This document shows, one piece after another, positions 56,801 through 64,000 of a stretch of 64,000 nt of DNA. Made by a program: the position numbers and the translations under genes. The notes beneath the pieces were generated by a model. The model made no database searches. It was given only the letters and a program-made list of their open reading frames with translations, and was not told the origin of the DNA. Location of the stretch: contig JANYHK010000032.1 of assembly GCA_025359105.1 (NCBI GenBank), forward strand, positions 35,341 to 99,340. Direction: 5' to 3'. This DNA comes from Myxococcales bacterium (GTDB lineage: Bacteria > Myxococcota_A > Polyangia > Polyangiales > Polyangiaceae). The first letter of the stretch is position 1. Every line of letters begins with the position of its first letter.

Positions 56801-57203
56801 TCTCGTCCTTGTCCACCGCGCCGCCGTGCGTGTCGATCCCGAGCGTGTCGACGATCTTGCGTGCGACGACGTGGACCACGAGCCGCACCCCGGCCCCGTC
56901 GGCCACGACGGCCACGCGACCACGCGCGAAGTTGCCGCTGGCCATCACCTCGGCGAGGGCGCGGCGAGCTACCGACGGCGCGAACGGCTCGGCGGCCTTG
57001 ACCGAAGAGAGGACGGGGCTGCGGACGTCGGGCCAAGTGTCGTCGTCGAGGCGCACCTCGACCCCGATGACCGGGCGCCCCGCGAAGCGCGCGACGTCGG
57101 CGGGCGCCGAGAGCCCGGTGTCGGGCGGCTGGGCGAGCGCCACGCCGAACGTCGCGCAGATGAGCGCGAAGCCGAGCGCGAGCCGACGAACGAACCTACT
57201 CAA
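53829..57203 (-). CDS. Omp85-family outer-membrane assembly protein (TamA/BamA-like)
   Basis: About 1,124 residues. I choose TTG 57203 as start: it has GGAGG (57211-57215) seven bases upstream and gives a proper signal peptide (RRLALGFALICATFGVALAQ). Longer in-frame starts (to 57263) lie inside the TamB gene. Residues about 30-700 hold five or more POTRA-like repeats, with a Cys-rich insertion around 430-520 (QVMRRRCSPKSPAGQCIPEP). The C-terminal beta-barrel carries the Omp85 signature variant GGVESMRGWALSSF and ends in Phe, the export signal of barrel proteins. It overlaps the TamB-like gene by eight bases. The pair forms an envelope-spanning assembly or lipid-transport complex by analogy with TamAB. 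Confidence 0.9.
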   Translation of the reverse strand: MSRFVRRLALGFALICATFGVALAQPPDTGLSAPADVARFAGRPVIGVEVRLDDDTWPDVRSPVLSSVKAAEPFAPSVARRALAEVMASGNFARGRVAVVADGAGVRLVVHVVARKIVDTLGIDTHGGAVDKDEIARVADLAEGGEILGVNMPDQRAKIAALFVRHGYPRPEVTISTRLTEDRQRVIVLVDVQPGVPRLLVKRVFYITDVEAKNLEQIAAGEYAVGRTERADEANLDAADTKLETSLRGRGYHRADVSHDVILWQGQVTLRVRIETGPLFQARFEGNERYDGSALEGALDLENEPDRSPAHLVQKLKVYYAKRGYLDAEVTAEARGGDADRVHHIVFKIFEHRRVLVGTRSYPCLKEEDVRKLSEGGPTSASAIGNEIDSYLQDELPGADLVKDPNPRGLDKTIGPAAGDLTTGARTVPVDLDPDTAFVADTYERALAHVQELYRNEGFLHAEVGPAQVMRRRCSPKSPAGQCIPEPPRTVPSDVCTYDASNLPLPVAPLEPELRCVPEPLRGIECEPRISLRIPVKLGPRTTLYDVAFSGVRAFSEQRLADAAKAGLGDPVNTLRLDDARRRLLDLYKEEGYAYVDVKYVLDSSVDNTRARVRFEIIEGAQVIVRDIVVVGNRITHTGIVKRRAALAIGQPYRASDIRKTQERVATLNVFASVSVDLAEPYVPQKYKTVIITVNERLPQAVEQLGGFTTGEGIYYGFEYAHRNLFGDAIAFTLRGRLSYLPTPLILDPQVRQNFTSLGDPGFDQRIAARVTASIAFPEIGLGPLVRTQIDAVFVHDLQRDFYITKVAVVPSLQFRPVRQLLLTLSQSVEDNYVKLFQFDSTNAYLSSLARQPQNGGRVPPDIAKYLLIPDGASFALAQRFVIGWDRRDNSFNASRGTYFVSGLEHVDSFPVFKKADNVTSFEGHFLRFTETFAGYIPLPRGIRIAAEIRLGTNVQLTPTSQTYPDRLFFMGGVESMRGWALSSFLPQDDIDQIQSDFAKPDCVNGTDPAVCGATGATPNLQKFTLRSQPVRGGNLMVNPRIEVRVPITGPLETAIFSDIGNLWRRASYPLDTGKFPLRASVGAGVRLQTPVGPVAVDYGINVTRHSVYANEDFGALHFAIGLF

Positions 57204-60200
57204 ACTCGAGCCTCCACCGGAATCCACCGCCGACGTTGCCGATGGCCGAGGAGGATACGTCATTGATGTTGTCGTACGTGCTCTGAACGCTCAGCTTCTG
57301 GCTCAAGCGCCATTCGATGTTGGAGCGGAGCTCGCGATCCTCGGTGAGGCCGGTGGTGACGCTGGCGCGGACGTTGTCGGTGATGCGGCGGCCGACGGTG
57401 ACCTGGGGCTCGGTACGGCCGGTGCGCGACGAGTAGGCGCTGCCGAAGCGGAAGTCGTCGATGACCGGGAACGCAGCCTTGACCGCCCGATCGGCGCCGG
57501 TCGCCGCGCCGACGGCCTGGAAGGCTACGCTCGTCCCGACGCCGGCGGCGCCGACCTGATCGATCTCCGAGCGTGTCATGCCGAGGGTGAGGAGGAGCTT
57601 GATGTCCTCGTCGGAGAGCGCCGGATCGCTCGTGAGCTCGAGGCGCACGTTGTCGGCGTCGCCGAAGGCGTGGAGCTGAATGCGCCAGAGCCCGCCCACG
57701 CGCCCGCCCCCCGCGGCGCCCGCGGCGCCGACGTCACCCGCGGCAGCCCCGGCGGCGGCACCCGCGCTCGTGTCGGTGTAGCGGCGGTACTCGGTGACGG
57801 CGACGATGTCGACGTTGGGCGCGATGCGCGTCGGATCATCGAAGCCGATGAACGCCTGCCGCACCTCGAACTCGTTGGCGAGGAACCGAAAGCGCCCGCC
57901 TGGGACGGCCTTCAGGTTGCCGCGCAGGCCGATGCGCTGGTTGGTGCCGGCCACGGTGAGGACGCCAGAGTCGATGGCGAGCTGTGAGTCGACGAGGTTG
58001 TTCTTGATCTTGAGCGGCTGCCGCGAGCGCACGCGCACGTCGAAGACGATGGCGTCCTGCGACGGATCGTAGGACTCGACGACTGTGCGCCGCGCACCGC
58101 CGACCTTGAAGGCGCCCAGATCCGTGAGCAGGTTGATGCTCCGCGTGTACTCGAACGACGTGAGGAGCACGTCACCGGTCACGTGCGGCAGCCGCGCAGC
58201 CGGTCCCCCTGTGGCCTGCGCGTTGTAGGAGAGGACGAGGTCGGCGTCGAGCGACGTGGAGACGCCATCGGCAGGGGAATAGCGGATTCCCCGCGCGGCG
58301 ATCTGCGCGTCGGCGGCGCCGAAGGCCATCTCCTTCAAGGGCACACGCCCGTCGGTGACGGTGACGGTGCCGGTCAGAAACTTGGCGGTCGCGCGCGAGA
58401 TGCGGATCTCGTTCACGTCGGCGCGGACGTCGATCTCGATCTCGGAGATGACGCCGGGCAGGCCGTGCACGGCGAGCTCGCCCTCCTGGACCTTCACCTC
58501 GCCGTCGAGCACGGGCGACTTCGCGGTCCCGCCGAGCTTCACGAGCCCGCGCAGCGTCCCGCTCGCGCGCTCGACCTTGGGCGCGACGCCGACGAGGAAG
58601 CCGAGGTCCACGGGGAGCAGCTCCGCCGTCAAGCTCAGCGCGGCGCCGCGGGTGAGGCGATCGACGCCGCCGCGCACGATGAATGCGCCCTTCAGCCCGG
58701 CCTGCGCGTTCACGTCGAAGACGAGCGGCGGCACGATGAGCTTGTCGTTTTCGACGACGAAGTTGACTGGCGCCGGGCGCAGGACGAGCTTCTGTCCACC
58801 GCGCGCGAGCGTCATCGCTTGCGGCGCGAAGCGGGCGCGCGTCGTGGCCAGATCGTCCAGCTTGAGGCGGGTGAGCGTCAGGTCGCCGGAGAGCTCCCCG
58901 GTCACGGCGGGCGGCGGCGGCCCCCCAAGCTCGGGCTTGGTCTCCGGCTCGCTCTGCATTTTCAGAAGCGCGCCGAGGTCGAGCTTCCGAAGCAGCGCGC
59001 GGCCGGTGACGAGCGGCGCCTTCTCGCGCGTCATCGTGAAGCGCTCGAGCTTGAGCTGCCCGCCGAAGAGCTCCCCGTCGAGGGCGATCGCCCCTTGCGA
59101 CGACGTGTCGCGCAAGTACGCCTCCTTGTTGAACGCCGGCATGATGCGTCCACCGCACTTGGTGCGGCCGAGCGGCTTCTCCTCGGGCGGCTTCTGCGTC
59201 ATCGTCACCCGGAGGTGCGACGAGCCGAGCGGCGCGCCGCGGACCCGCAACGGCGTGACGTCGAGATCCGTCGAGAGCGTGAACGCGTCGAGCTTCCCGC
59301 TCACCTGCGCGATGCCGGCGACCGAGCCCTCGATCTGGCGGCGGATCGGGCCGAGCGAATCGATGCGCGACACCGGGAGGGCCTCGATGACGACGCTCCC
59401 GTGCACGTCGCCGCCGCGCTGGATCGTGCCGGACCCCAGGAGCGAGCCGATGGGGGCGCCGCCAACGGGGTGAGCTTTGTGCAGCGTGACGGCGCGAATG
59501 TCCACGTCGGCGCCCTCGAGGCCGGCGCCGCGGTCGGTCCACTTGTACTCGAGGTCGAGATCCCCGTCCTCGAAGCTCTCCCCGAAGAGCTTCACGTCGC
59601 GCACGTGGGCTGTCGCGCGCACGTCGATGAAGCCGAGCCCGCACGTATCCTCGGGGCCGCCGAGCGCGATGTGCAGGTTCGCGTGCGTCGCGATCGAGCC
59701 GTCGATTTCGGTGAAGCGCGGGTCCTCCTCCATCTTCCAGATCGCCAAGAAATCCCGGACGCCGAGCGCCGTCGACGTCGCCACCGCGTCCATGTGGAGG
59801 CCGTCGTGGTGCGCGAAGTCGAGGCGCGCCGTCGGCATCTCGTAGGAGCTCTTGCCCTTGATCGCCTTGGCGCCAGACAGATCCACGACGAGCCCCGTCA
59901 GCTTCACGTGCGCGGCCGTCACGTTGCCGAACGGGATGTCGCCGAGCATGAACCCCTGGATCGACGTGTCGCCTTCGAGGCGCGGATCGCCGAACGTCCC
60001 GCCGACGTGCACGTCCACGTCCGCGATGCCTGCGATCGGAATGGAGCCGAGCGGCCCCAGGTCGGTGAGGTCAATAGAGCCGTGAGGCACGTCGATCTTC
60101 AGATCGTTGTTGTAGTGGAGCGAGACGAGCCCGCCGGTCAACTTGCTCCCCGCCGTCAGCACCGTCGCGTTCTGGAACTCGACCGCCTCGGGGCGAACCG

Positions 60201-61803
60201 CGAGGTGCGCCTGCACGGTCGCCTCCTTCACGCCGACGATGCGGCTGTGCGGTCCGAGGATCGGGGCGTCGGCGACCATGAAATTCGGCGTGTGCGCGCT
60301 GAAGTCGCCGTCGAGCTTGAGCGGGACGAGCGTGCCTTTCACGACGGGCATGTGGACCTCCTTCAGGTCCCACGTCACGTGCGAGTGAGGGGCGACGCCG
60401 AGATCCTTCAAGAGCGTCGTGAAGTTCACGCCGAGGACGTCGACGCGCGCCTTCATGGGCACGCCCTTGGCGAGCGGCTCCACGGAGAGGTCGGAAATCG
60501 TCGTGACGCCGTCGGCGATCCGCACGACGACGGCGGGCGAGGTCACGACGTTTCGGCGCACGGTGACGTCGGCCTGGATTTCCTGGGCGAAGCTGTAGTG
60601 GTCGAGGCGGATGCCGTGCGCCTCCAGGTGGCCGGTGAGGTCGGGGATCGTCGTGTCGGCGGCGTAGCGAACGTCGGCGTCGACCTTGATCCAGCCGTCG
60701 GTCTCGGGCAGGTCCGCCGCGCGCTCGGCGAGACCGAGGGGAATACGCACCTTCGCGTGCCCGTCGATGCGCGGCATCTCTCCCTCCTTCTCGGGAAAGC
60801 GTACGCGCAGGTGCGCGAGCGACAGCTCGACGCGCCGCTTGTCGGTGGCGGGAAGGCCGCACTGCGGACGCGAGCCTTGACCGACGTCGAGATCGGCCGA
60901 GCCCTCTCCCTCGAAGCGGCGCACGAGGACAGCGTTGGGGTCGATCCGCACGCGCGCGTCGACCCCGCACAGCGCGTCCTCGTCGACGGCGAGGACGGGC
61001 GGCTTGCTCTCTCCGTGCGGGTAGATGAGGCGGGAGCTATGGAGCGCGGCGCTCCCGATCCGCAGCGCAAGCTCGAACGAGGAGCCGCGCTCGCGATCGT
61101 CCTCCACCGTGACGTCGGCGTCGACCTCGTGCGCCCGGAGGGTCGTGCCGTCGATGTCGAGATCGACGTCGGCGTCGGTGACGGCGACGACGCCGAACGG
61201 CGCGTGCAGCGGCCCCTTGTTCTCGTTCTTCTTCAGCTTCACGTCGAGGTTGGCGAGCTCGCCCTGGCGCATGACGATGCGCACCTGCGGCGTGTCGGCC
61301 TCGATCTGCTGCACGACGAGCTTGCCGCTGAAGAGCGCGAAGAAGCGCGGCTGCGCGGCGAGGCGCGCGCACCGGAGCGCCGGGGCCCCGCCGTCGGTGG
61401 ACGCGATCTCGACGTCCCGCAGCTCGACCGCGAGCGGCCAGAGGCGGAGGCTCACCTTGTACTTCGCGTCGATCCCCTGCTCGCGGAGGATGCGCTCGGT
61501 CTGCTTCGCCGCCCACCCCTGCGCCCACGCCGAGCGCACCGCGAACGTGAGCCCCAGCGGCACGAGGCCCACGATGGCGAACATCACGCACACGAGGCGC
61601 GCGAACGCTCGGCCCCAGTCCCGCCCACGCTTTCGCGGCGCGGGCGGCAGGGCTGTGCTCTGGCGCTCGAGGTTGACGTTCACGTTCGCGTTCACATTCA
61701 CATTCACGAGGAAGCGGTGTGCAAGAGTCGGACGGTCGGGATCGTGCGTTGGACGGACGTCCCCGGGTCGGAATGCTAGCCCCGGACGGCTAAATGCGCC
61801 CAT
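57196..61803 (-). CDS. tamB: TamB-like (DUF490/AsmA-like) inner-membrane protein
   Basis: Up to 1,535 residues. An N-terminal membrane helix (about 70-95, ARLVCVMFAIVGLVPLGLTF) is followed by more than 1,000 residues of repetitive beta strands that form a lipid-conducting groove in known TamB/AsmA proteins. The DUF490 domain closes the C-terminus (DDFRFGSAYSSRTGRTEPQV; NIEWRLSQKLSVQSTYDN). The start is uncertain: ATG 61803 leaves only 35 bases to the divergent trmH-like gene. A GTG within the Val-Asn repeat (61672-61710) is an alternative, as that region has no clear ribosome site. Coupled to the Omp85 gene. Confidence 0.9.
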   Translation of the reverse strand: MGAFSRPGLAFRPGDVRPTHDPDRPTLAHRFLVNVNVNANVNVNLERQSTALPPAPRKRGRDWGRAFARLVCVMFAIVGLVPLGLTFAVRSAWAQGWAAKQTERILREQGIDAKYKVSLRLWPLAVELRDVEIASTDGGAPALRCARLAAQPRFFALFSGKLVVQQIEADTPQVRIVMRQGELANLDVKLKKNENKGPLHAPFGVVAVTDADVDLDIDGTTLRAHEVDADVTVEDDRERGSSFELALRIGSAALHSSRLIYPHGESKPPVLAVDEDALCGVDARVRIDPNAVLVRRFEGEGSADLDVGQGSRPQCGLPATDKRRVELSLAHLRVRFPEKEGEMPRIDGHAKVRIPLGLAERAADLPETDGWIKVDADVRYAADTTIPDLTGHLEAHGIRLDHYSFAQEIQADVTVRRNVVTSPAVVVRIADGVTTISDLSVEPLAKGVPMKARVDVLGVNFTTLLKDLGVAPHSHVTWDLKEVHMPVVKGTLVPLKLDGDFSAHTPNFMVADAPILGPHSRIVGVKEATVQAHLAVRPEAVEFQNATVLTAGSKLTGGLVSLHYNNDLKIDVPHGSIDLTDLGPLGSIPIAGIADVDVHVGGTFGDPRLEGDTSIQGFMLGDIPFGNVTAAHVKLTGLVVDLSGAKAIKGKSSYEMPTARLDFAHHDGLHMDAVATSTALGVRDFLAIWKMEEDPRFTEIDGSIATHANLHIALGGPEDTCGLGFIDVRATAHVRDVKLFGESFEDGDLDLEYKWTDRGAGLEGADVDIRAVTLHKAHPVGGAPIGSLLGSGTIQRGGDVHGSVVIEALPVSRIDSLGPIRRQIEGSVAGIAQVSGKLDAFTLSTDLDVTPLRVRGAPLGSSHLRVTMTQKPPEEKPLGRTKCGGRIMPAFNKEAYLRDTSSQGAIALDGELFGGQLKLERFTMTREKAPLVTGRALLRKLDLGALLKMQSEPETKPELGGPPPPAVTGELSGDLTLTRLKLDDLATTRARFAPQAMTLARGGQKLVLRPAPVNFVVENDKLIVPPLVFDVNAQAGLKGAFIVRGGVDRLTRGAALSLTAELLPVDLGFLVGVAPKVERASGTLRGLVKLGGTAKSPVLDGEVKVQEGELAVHGLPGVISEIEIDVRADVNEIRISRATAKFLTGTVTVTDGRVPLKEMAFGAADAQIAARGIRYSPADGVSTSLDADLVLSYNAQATGGPAARLPHVTGDVLLTSFEYTRSINLLTDLGAFKVGGARRTVVESYDPSQDAIVFDVRVRSRQPLKIKNNLVDSQLAIDSGVLTVAGTNQRIGLRGNLKAVPGGRFRFLANEFEVRQAFIGFDDPTRIAPNVDIVAVTEYRRYTDTSAGAAAGAAAGDVGAAGAAGGGRVGGLWRIQLHAFGDADNVRLELTSDPALSDEDIKLLLTLGMTRSEIDQVGAAGVGTSVAFQAVGAATGADRAVKAAFPVIDDFRFGSAYSSRTGRTEPQVTVGRRITDNVRASVTTGLTEDRELRSNIEWRLSQKLSVQSTYDNINDVSSSAIGNVGGGFRWRLEFE
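61672..61710. repeat. Hexanucleotide (gtgaay) array at the TamB-like N-terminus
   Basis: About six gtgaay/gcgaac units on the minus strand code a Val-Asn repeat just before the membrane helix, offering several in-frame GTG codons. Confidence 0.7.
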
Positions 61804-61838
61804 TATCGGGGCAATTTGGCTTATAGAAGCGCTGCCGC

Positions 61839-62543
61839 ATGAGACGTCGAACCCCAGGCGTGCTGACCGCTCGGGAAATGCTCGAGGCGACGATCGCGCG
61901 CGCCGAGGCCCAGGACGCCGAGCGCGTCATCGAGGCGCTCGAGCCGCTGGTGTACGAGCGGCGACGGGGGCGGCTTCAAGAGGTCATCGGGCAGCGCCTG
62001 GAGAGCGTCTCGGTCCTCTTCGACGCGCCCCACGATCCGCACAACGGCGCCGCGGTGCTCCGGTCGTGCGAGGCGTTCGGCATCCAGTACGTGCACGTCA
62101 TCGAGCGCACGGAGCATTTCTTGGTGGCCCCGAGCGTCGCCAAGGGTTCGCAGAAGTGGGTCGATCTCCTCCGCCACAAGACCGCCGACGAAGCGGTCGC
62201 CGCCGCAAAGCAGCTCGACCTCGAGCTCGTCTCGACGCACCCGGAGGGCGAGCTACTCCCGACGGATCTCGCGGCGATCCCGCGCCTCGCCATCGTCCTC
62301 GGCAACGAACGCGACGGGATCACCGACGATCTCACCCGCGCCTGCGCGCGCAGCGTCCGCGTCCCGATGCGCGGCTTCATCGAGAGCCTGAACGTGAGCG
62401 TCACCGCCGCCATTCTCCTCTCCGCCGCGACGGAGGGGCGCGCCGGCGATCTGGATCCGGCGACGCGGCGGCGCATGTACGCGCGCGCGCTCTACTACAC
62501 CGTCGATCGCGCCGACGAGGTGCTGCGCGCCGTCGGGCTCTAG
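61839..62543 (+). CDS. SpoU-family (TrmH-like) RNA 2'-O-methyltransferase
   Basis: 234 residues. The trefoil-knot SPOUT motifs are clear: motif 1 region SVLFDAPHDPHNGAAVLRSC, motif 2 AIVLGNERDGI and motif 3 VRVPMRGFIESLNVSVTAAI. TrmH methylates the ribose at G18 of tRNAs; other SpoU members act on rRNA. The C-terminal helix (RRRMYARALYYTVDRADEVL) is typical of TrmH. It diverges from the TamB-like gene, with a TTATAG-like -10 at 61819. Confidence 0.93.
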   Translation: MRRRTPGVLTAREMLEATIARAEAQDAERVIEALEPLVYERRRGRLQEVIGQRLESVSVLFDAPHDPHNGAAVLRSCEAFGIQYVHVIERTEHFLVAPSVAKGSQKWVDLLRHKTADEAVAAAKQLDLELVSTHPEGELLPTDLAAIPRLAIVLGNERDGITDDLTRACARSVRVPMRGFIESLNVSVTAAILLSAATEGRAGDLDPATRRRMYARALYYTVDRADEVLRAVGL

Positions 62544-62749
62544 AACAAGAAGATCTTGAGGTTCGTACCGGTACGGGACAGCTCGAACATCTCGAAGCGA
62601 ACGTCGTAGGTGCTCGAGCGCTCGAAGGCGCCGAAGTTGGCGCGGCTGATGAAGAACGCGCCGTGCACGTAGTCGGTCAGCTTCTCCGGTCGCCCCTCGG
62701 CCCAGAAGCGGCCGTCAGATGAGCGACGCATCCTCGTCGGAAGGCGCAT
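62540..62749 (-). CDS. Small unknown protein or C-terminal fragment (69 aa)
   Basis: Ends with YVHGAFFISRANFGAFERSS and TYDVRFEMFELSRTGTNLKI, followed by FLF, which looks like a real folded beta segment. The start is unclear (62749 or ATG 62731), with poor ribosome sites. Its stop overlaps the convergent trmH-like stop. It overlaps the end of the 42-residue gene upstream. A frameshift joining the two into one protein is possible. Confidence 0.45.
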   Translation of the reverse strand: MRLPTRMRRSSDGRFWAEGRPEKLTDYVHGAFFISRANFGAFERSSTYDVRFEMFELSRTGTNLKIFLF

Positions 62750-62843
62750 CCACCGGCGCGCCGCGGCGGGCGGTACGCAGGAAGACCAGCGACGCCGCAG
62801 CGAGGACGACGAGGAAGCCGAGCTTTTGGGCCGTGCGGTTCAT
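62715..62843 (-). CDS. Very small membrane protein (42 aa)
   Basis: Begins MNRTAQKLGFLVVLAAASLV and ends DAPSDEDASLI: one hydrophobic helix with an acidic tail. ATG 62843 has the ribosome site GAAGG at proper distance, 26 bases after the copper monooxygenase-like gene, so it is probably its co-transcribed partner. Confidence 0.5.
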   Translation of the reverse strand: MNRTAQKLGFLVVLAAASLVFLRTARRGAPVDAPSDEDASLI

Positions 62844-62868
62844 GGGTGCCTTCGAGAGTCGGTGCGCG

Positions 62869-63966
62869 TCATCGGCAGGTGATGTTGAAGCCGCCGGCGA
62901 CCGGCGCCGCGCTGAAACAGACCTTCGCGCCCTTGTCCGGGTAGTAGTACGCCCAGAAAAAGCACATCTCGTTGTTGGCGGACTCGCCGAAGGTCACGGA
63001 AGACGACGTCGTGTTGTTCCACGTGCACGTGAAGCGAAGGCCGGAGCCGGTGGGAACCGTCACCGGCGGAGTGAGGAAGACCGTCTTCGGCTCCGCCCAG
63101 TTCCAGCCCGGCACGTCGTACAGGGGCGTTCCGGGGTCGGCGACGCTCGACGCGACCGAGACGACGACGTTGGTTCCGAGCTGGTGCTCGTGGCCCGTGA
63201 TCGCGAAGAACTTTGCGTCCGCGTAGTTGGCCGGCATGCCGAAGAAGCTGGGGCCCAGCGTCGTCGTGGCGTTCGGGGGAAGCGCGATGTTCGGGTTGCC
63301 GATGAACAAGAACCCCGCCTCGTCACGAAACGCCGAATCGGCGATCGGAGAGAACGTGGTCGTGGCCGTGAGCTGGACGGGGGTGCCGAGGGGGTTGATA
63401 TAGTGCACCTCGAGTCGCAGCATTTGGTTGTCGGCGATCGAGTAGGCGACCCCCTGCGGCAGCGTGAGCAGATCGTCCTTCTTCTGGGTGATCATCAGCG
63501 GCGCGCCCTTGCTCGGGTTGAGCGCGTCGGCGAACGGTTGGCAGTCGAAGGGGGTGAGCCGCTCGGCGGTGTCGCTCACGCGGTAGACGATCATGTGGTG
63601 GCTCGCCGGGCCGAGGACGTTGTGAATCGAGCCCACGTGCATCGCGCCCGCGTTCTTCAAGCGCACGACCACGCATTGCGTGCGCTCGACGCTGGGCCCG
63701 ACGGTGACCGGGCCGAAGGTGGCGGTGTACGAGCCCGGCGGAGGCGTTGCGTCCACGCTTCCCCCGTCGCTCCCTCCTCCGCCGTCCCCACCGCCACCGC
63801 CACCGCCGCCGCCACCGCCACCGCCACCGCCACCGCCACCGCCACCACCGCCGCCACCCCCGCCACCCCCGTCGTCACCGCTGGTAGACGAGGAGGACGA
63901 GCCGCCACACGCGACGAAGCCACCCAGAACGAGCGCGACGGAAACGATCAGCCCAAGCGTTCGCAT
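62869..63966 (-). CDS. PHM/DBH-like copper monooxygenase lipoprotein
   Basis: 365 residues, lipobox FVAC. A run of about 30 Gly follows. All copper ligands expected for peptidylglycine alpha-hydroxylating monooxygenase can be seen. For copper H there are His123-His124 (ASHHMIVY) and His188 (LEVHYIN). For copper M there are His259 and His261 (GHEHQLG) and Met334 (NNEMCFFWAYYYP). The family hydroxylates C-H bonds using O2 and a one-electron donor such as ascorbate. A paralogue with altered copper M ligands lies at 23213-24544. It is probably attached to the outer membrane, exposed to the periplasm or surface. Confidence 0.85.
   Translation of the reverse strand: MRTLGLIVSVALVLGGFVACGGSSSSSTSGDDGGGGGGGGGGGGGGGGGGGGGGGGGGGGDGGGGSDGGSVDATPPPGSYTATFGPVTVGPSVERTQCVVVRLKNAGAMHVGSIHNVLGPASHHMIVYRVSDTAERLTPFDCQPFADALNPSKGAPLMITQKKDDLLTLPQGVAYSIADNQMLRLEVHYINPLGTPVQLTATTTFSPIADSAFRDEAGFLFIGNPNIALPPNATTTLGPSFFGMPANYADAKFFAITGHEHQLGTNVVVSVASSVADPGTPLYDVPGWNWAEPKTVFLTPPVTVPTGSGLRFTCTWNNTTSSSVTFGESANNEMCFFWAYYYPDKGAKVCFSAAPVAGGFNITCR
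63788..63872. repeat. ccaccg-type array coding a poly-Gly spacer
   Basis: About 85 bases of ccaccg/ccgcca units, read as Gly codons on the minus strand, between the lipobox and the monooxygenase domain. Confidence 0.9.
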
Positions 63967-64000
63967 GGCCTGAAGCGTAGCGCCGAAACGGGCGGGGTGC

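Overview
This is a GC-rich bacterial chromosome segment whose codons mostly end in G or C. It looks like a myxobacterium, most plausibly the Sorangium/Polyangiales side of Myxococcota. This is an inference from content: three Ser/Thr protein kinases (one carrying the HRDVSPQN active-site variant and a Cys-containing C-terminal tail often seen in myxobacterial kinases), an FHA-domain sigma54 activator, many Asp/Ala/Gly-rich lipoproteins, a TPR/PEGA-type protein, multihaem cytochrome and copper-monooxygenase-like secreted proteins. I saw no rRNA, tRNA, insertion sequence, prophage, CRISPR array or replication origin. The segment reads as ordinary chromosome with a lipoprotein-rich accessory stretch.

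Layout. 1-5230 (-): tripartite RND efflux operon (outer-membrane factor, adaptor, permease cut by the window edge) behind a sigma54-type promoter. It diverges from 5441-8202 (+), a histidine kinase and NtrC-family activator that probably control it. 8204-9974: a small membrane protein and a MurG/diacylglycerol-glycosyltransferase-like enzyme. 10135-14355: a carbohydrate ABC importer in which the binding protein is fused to the first permease. 14404-21835: mostly exported proteins and lipoproteins, plus a Ser/Thr kinase and one gene remnant. 21861-24780 (-): a small membrane protein, a degenerate PHM/DBH-like monooxygenase and a five-haem cytochrome. 24856-31004 (+): a secreted protein, thioredoxin, a kinase with a propeller-like C-terminus, a metallophosphoesterase and a membrane-anchored Clp-N/ClpS fusion. 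31019-35288 (-): a UDP-sugar pyrophosphorylase, a DUF2505-like protein and an SppA protease fused to a barrel-like domain. 35408-39802 (+): lipoproteins, a transglutaminase coupled to a CoxE-like VWA protein, and an Hcp-family protein with a signal peptide. 39876-42577: SurA-like chaperone, methyltransferase and the rplM-rpsI operon. 42822-49300 (+): PA14-GH43 lipoprotein, M23 peptidase lipoprotein, two paired acyl-CoA dehydrogenases, a Sel1 lipoprotein and a DUF1266 protein. 49382-53417 (+): FHA-sigma54 activator, peptide deformylase, Ser/Thr kinase and an SRPBCC protein. 53440-61803 (-): TamB-like and Omp85/TamA-like proteins and a small protein. 61839-64000: SpoU methyltransferase and a second, intact-looking copper monooxygenase-like lipoprotein with two small genes behind it.

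How parts work together. Tight coupling (ATGA, GTGA, TAATG, TGATG overlaps) marks many operons: efflux, two-component pair, sugar importer, transglutaminase-VWA, DUF2505-SppA, deformylase-kinase and TamB-Omp85. The most noteworthy items are the Clp-N/ClpS fusion, the barrel-SppA fusion, the binding-protein/permease fusion, the acyl-CoA dehydrogenase pair in which only one partner keeps the catalytic Glu, the PHM-like paralogue that has lost CuM ligands, the exported Hcp, and a possible kinase-FHA-sigma54 loop at 49382-53031. I found no clearly novel defence or biosynthetic system. All family names come from reading motifs by eye, and no database search was run.
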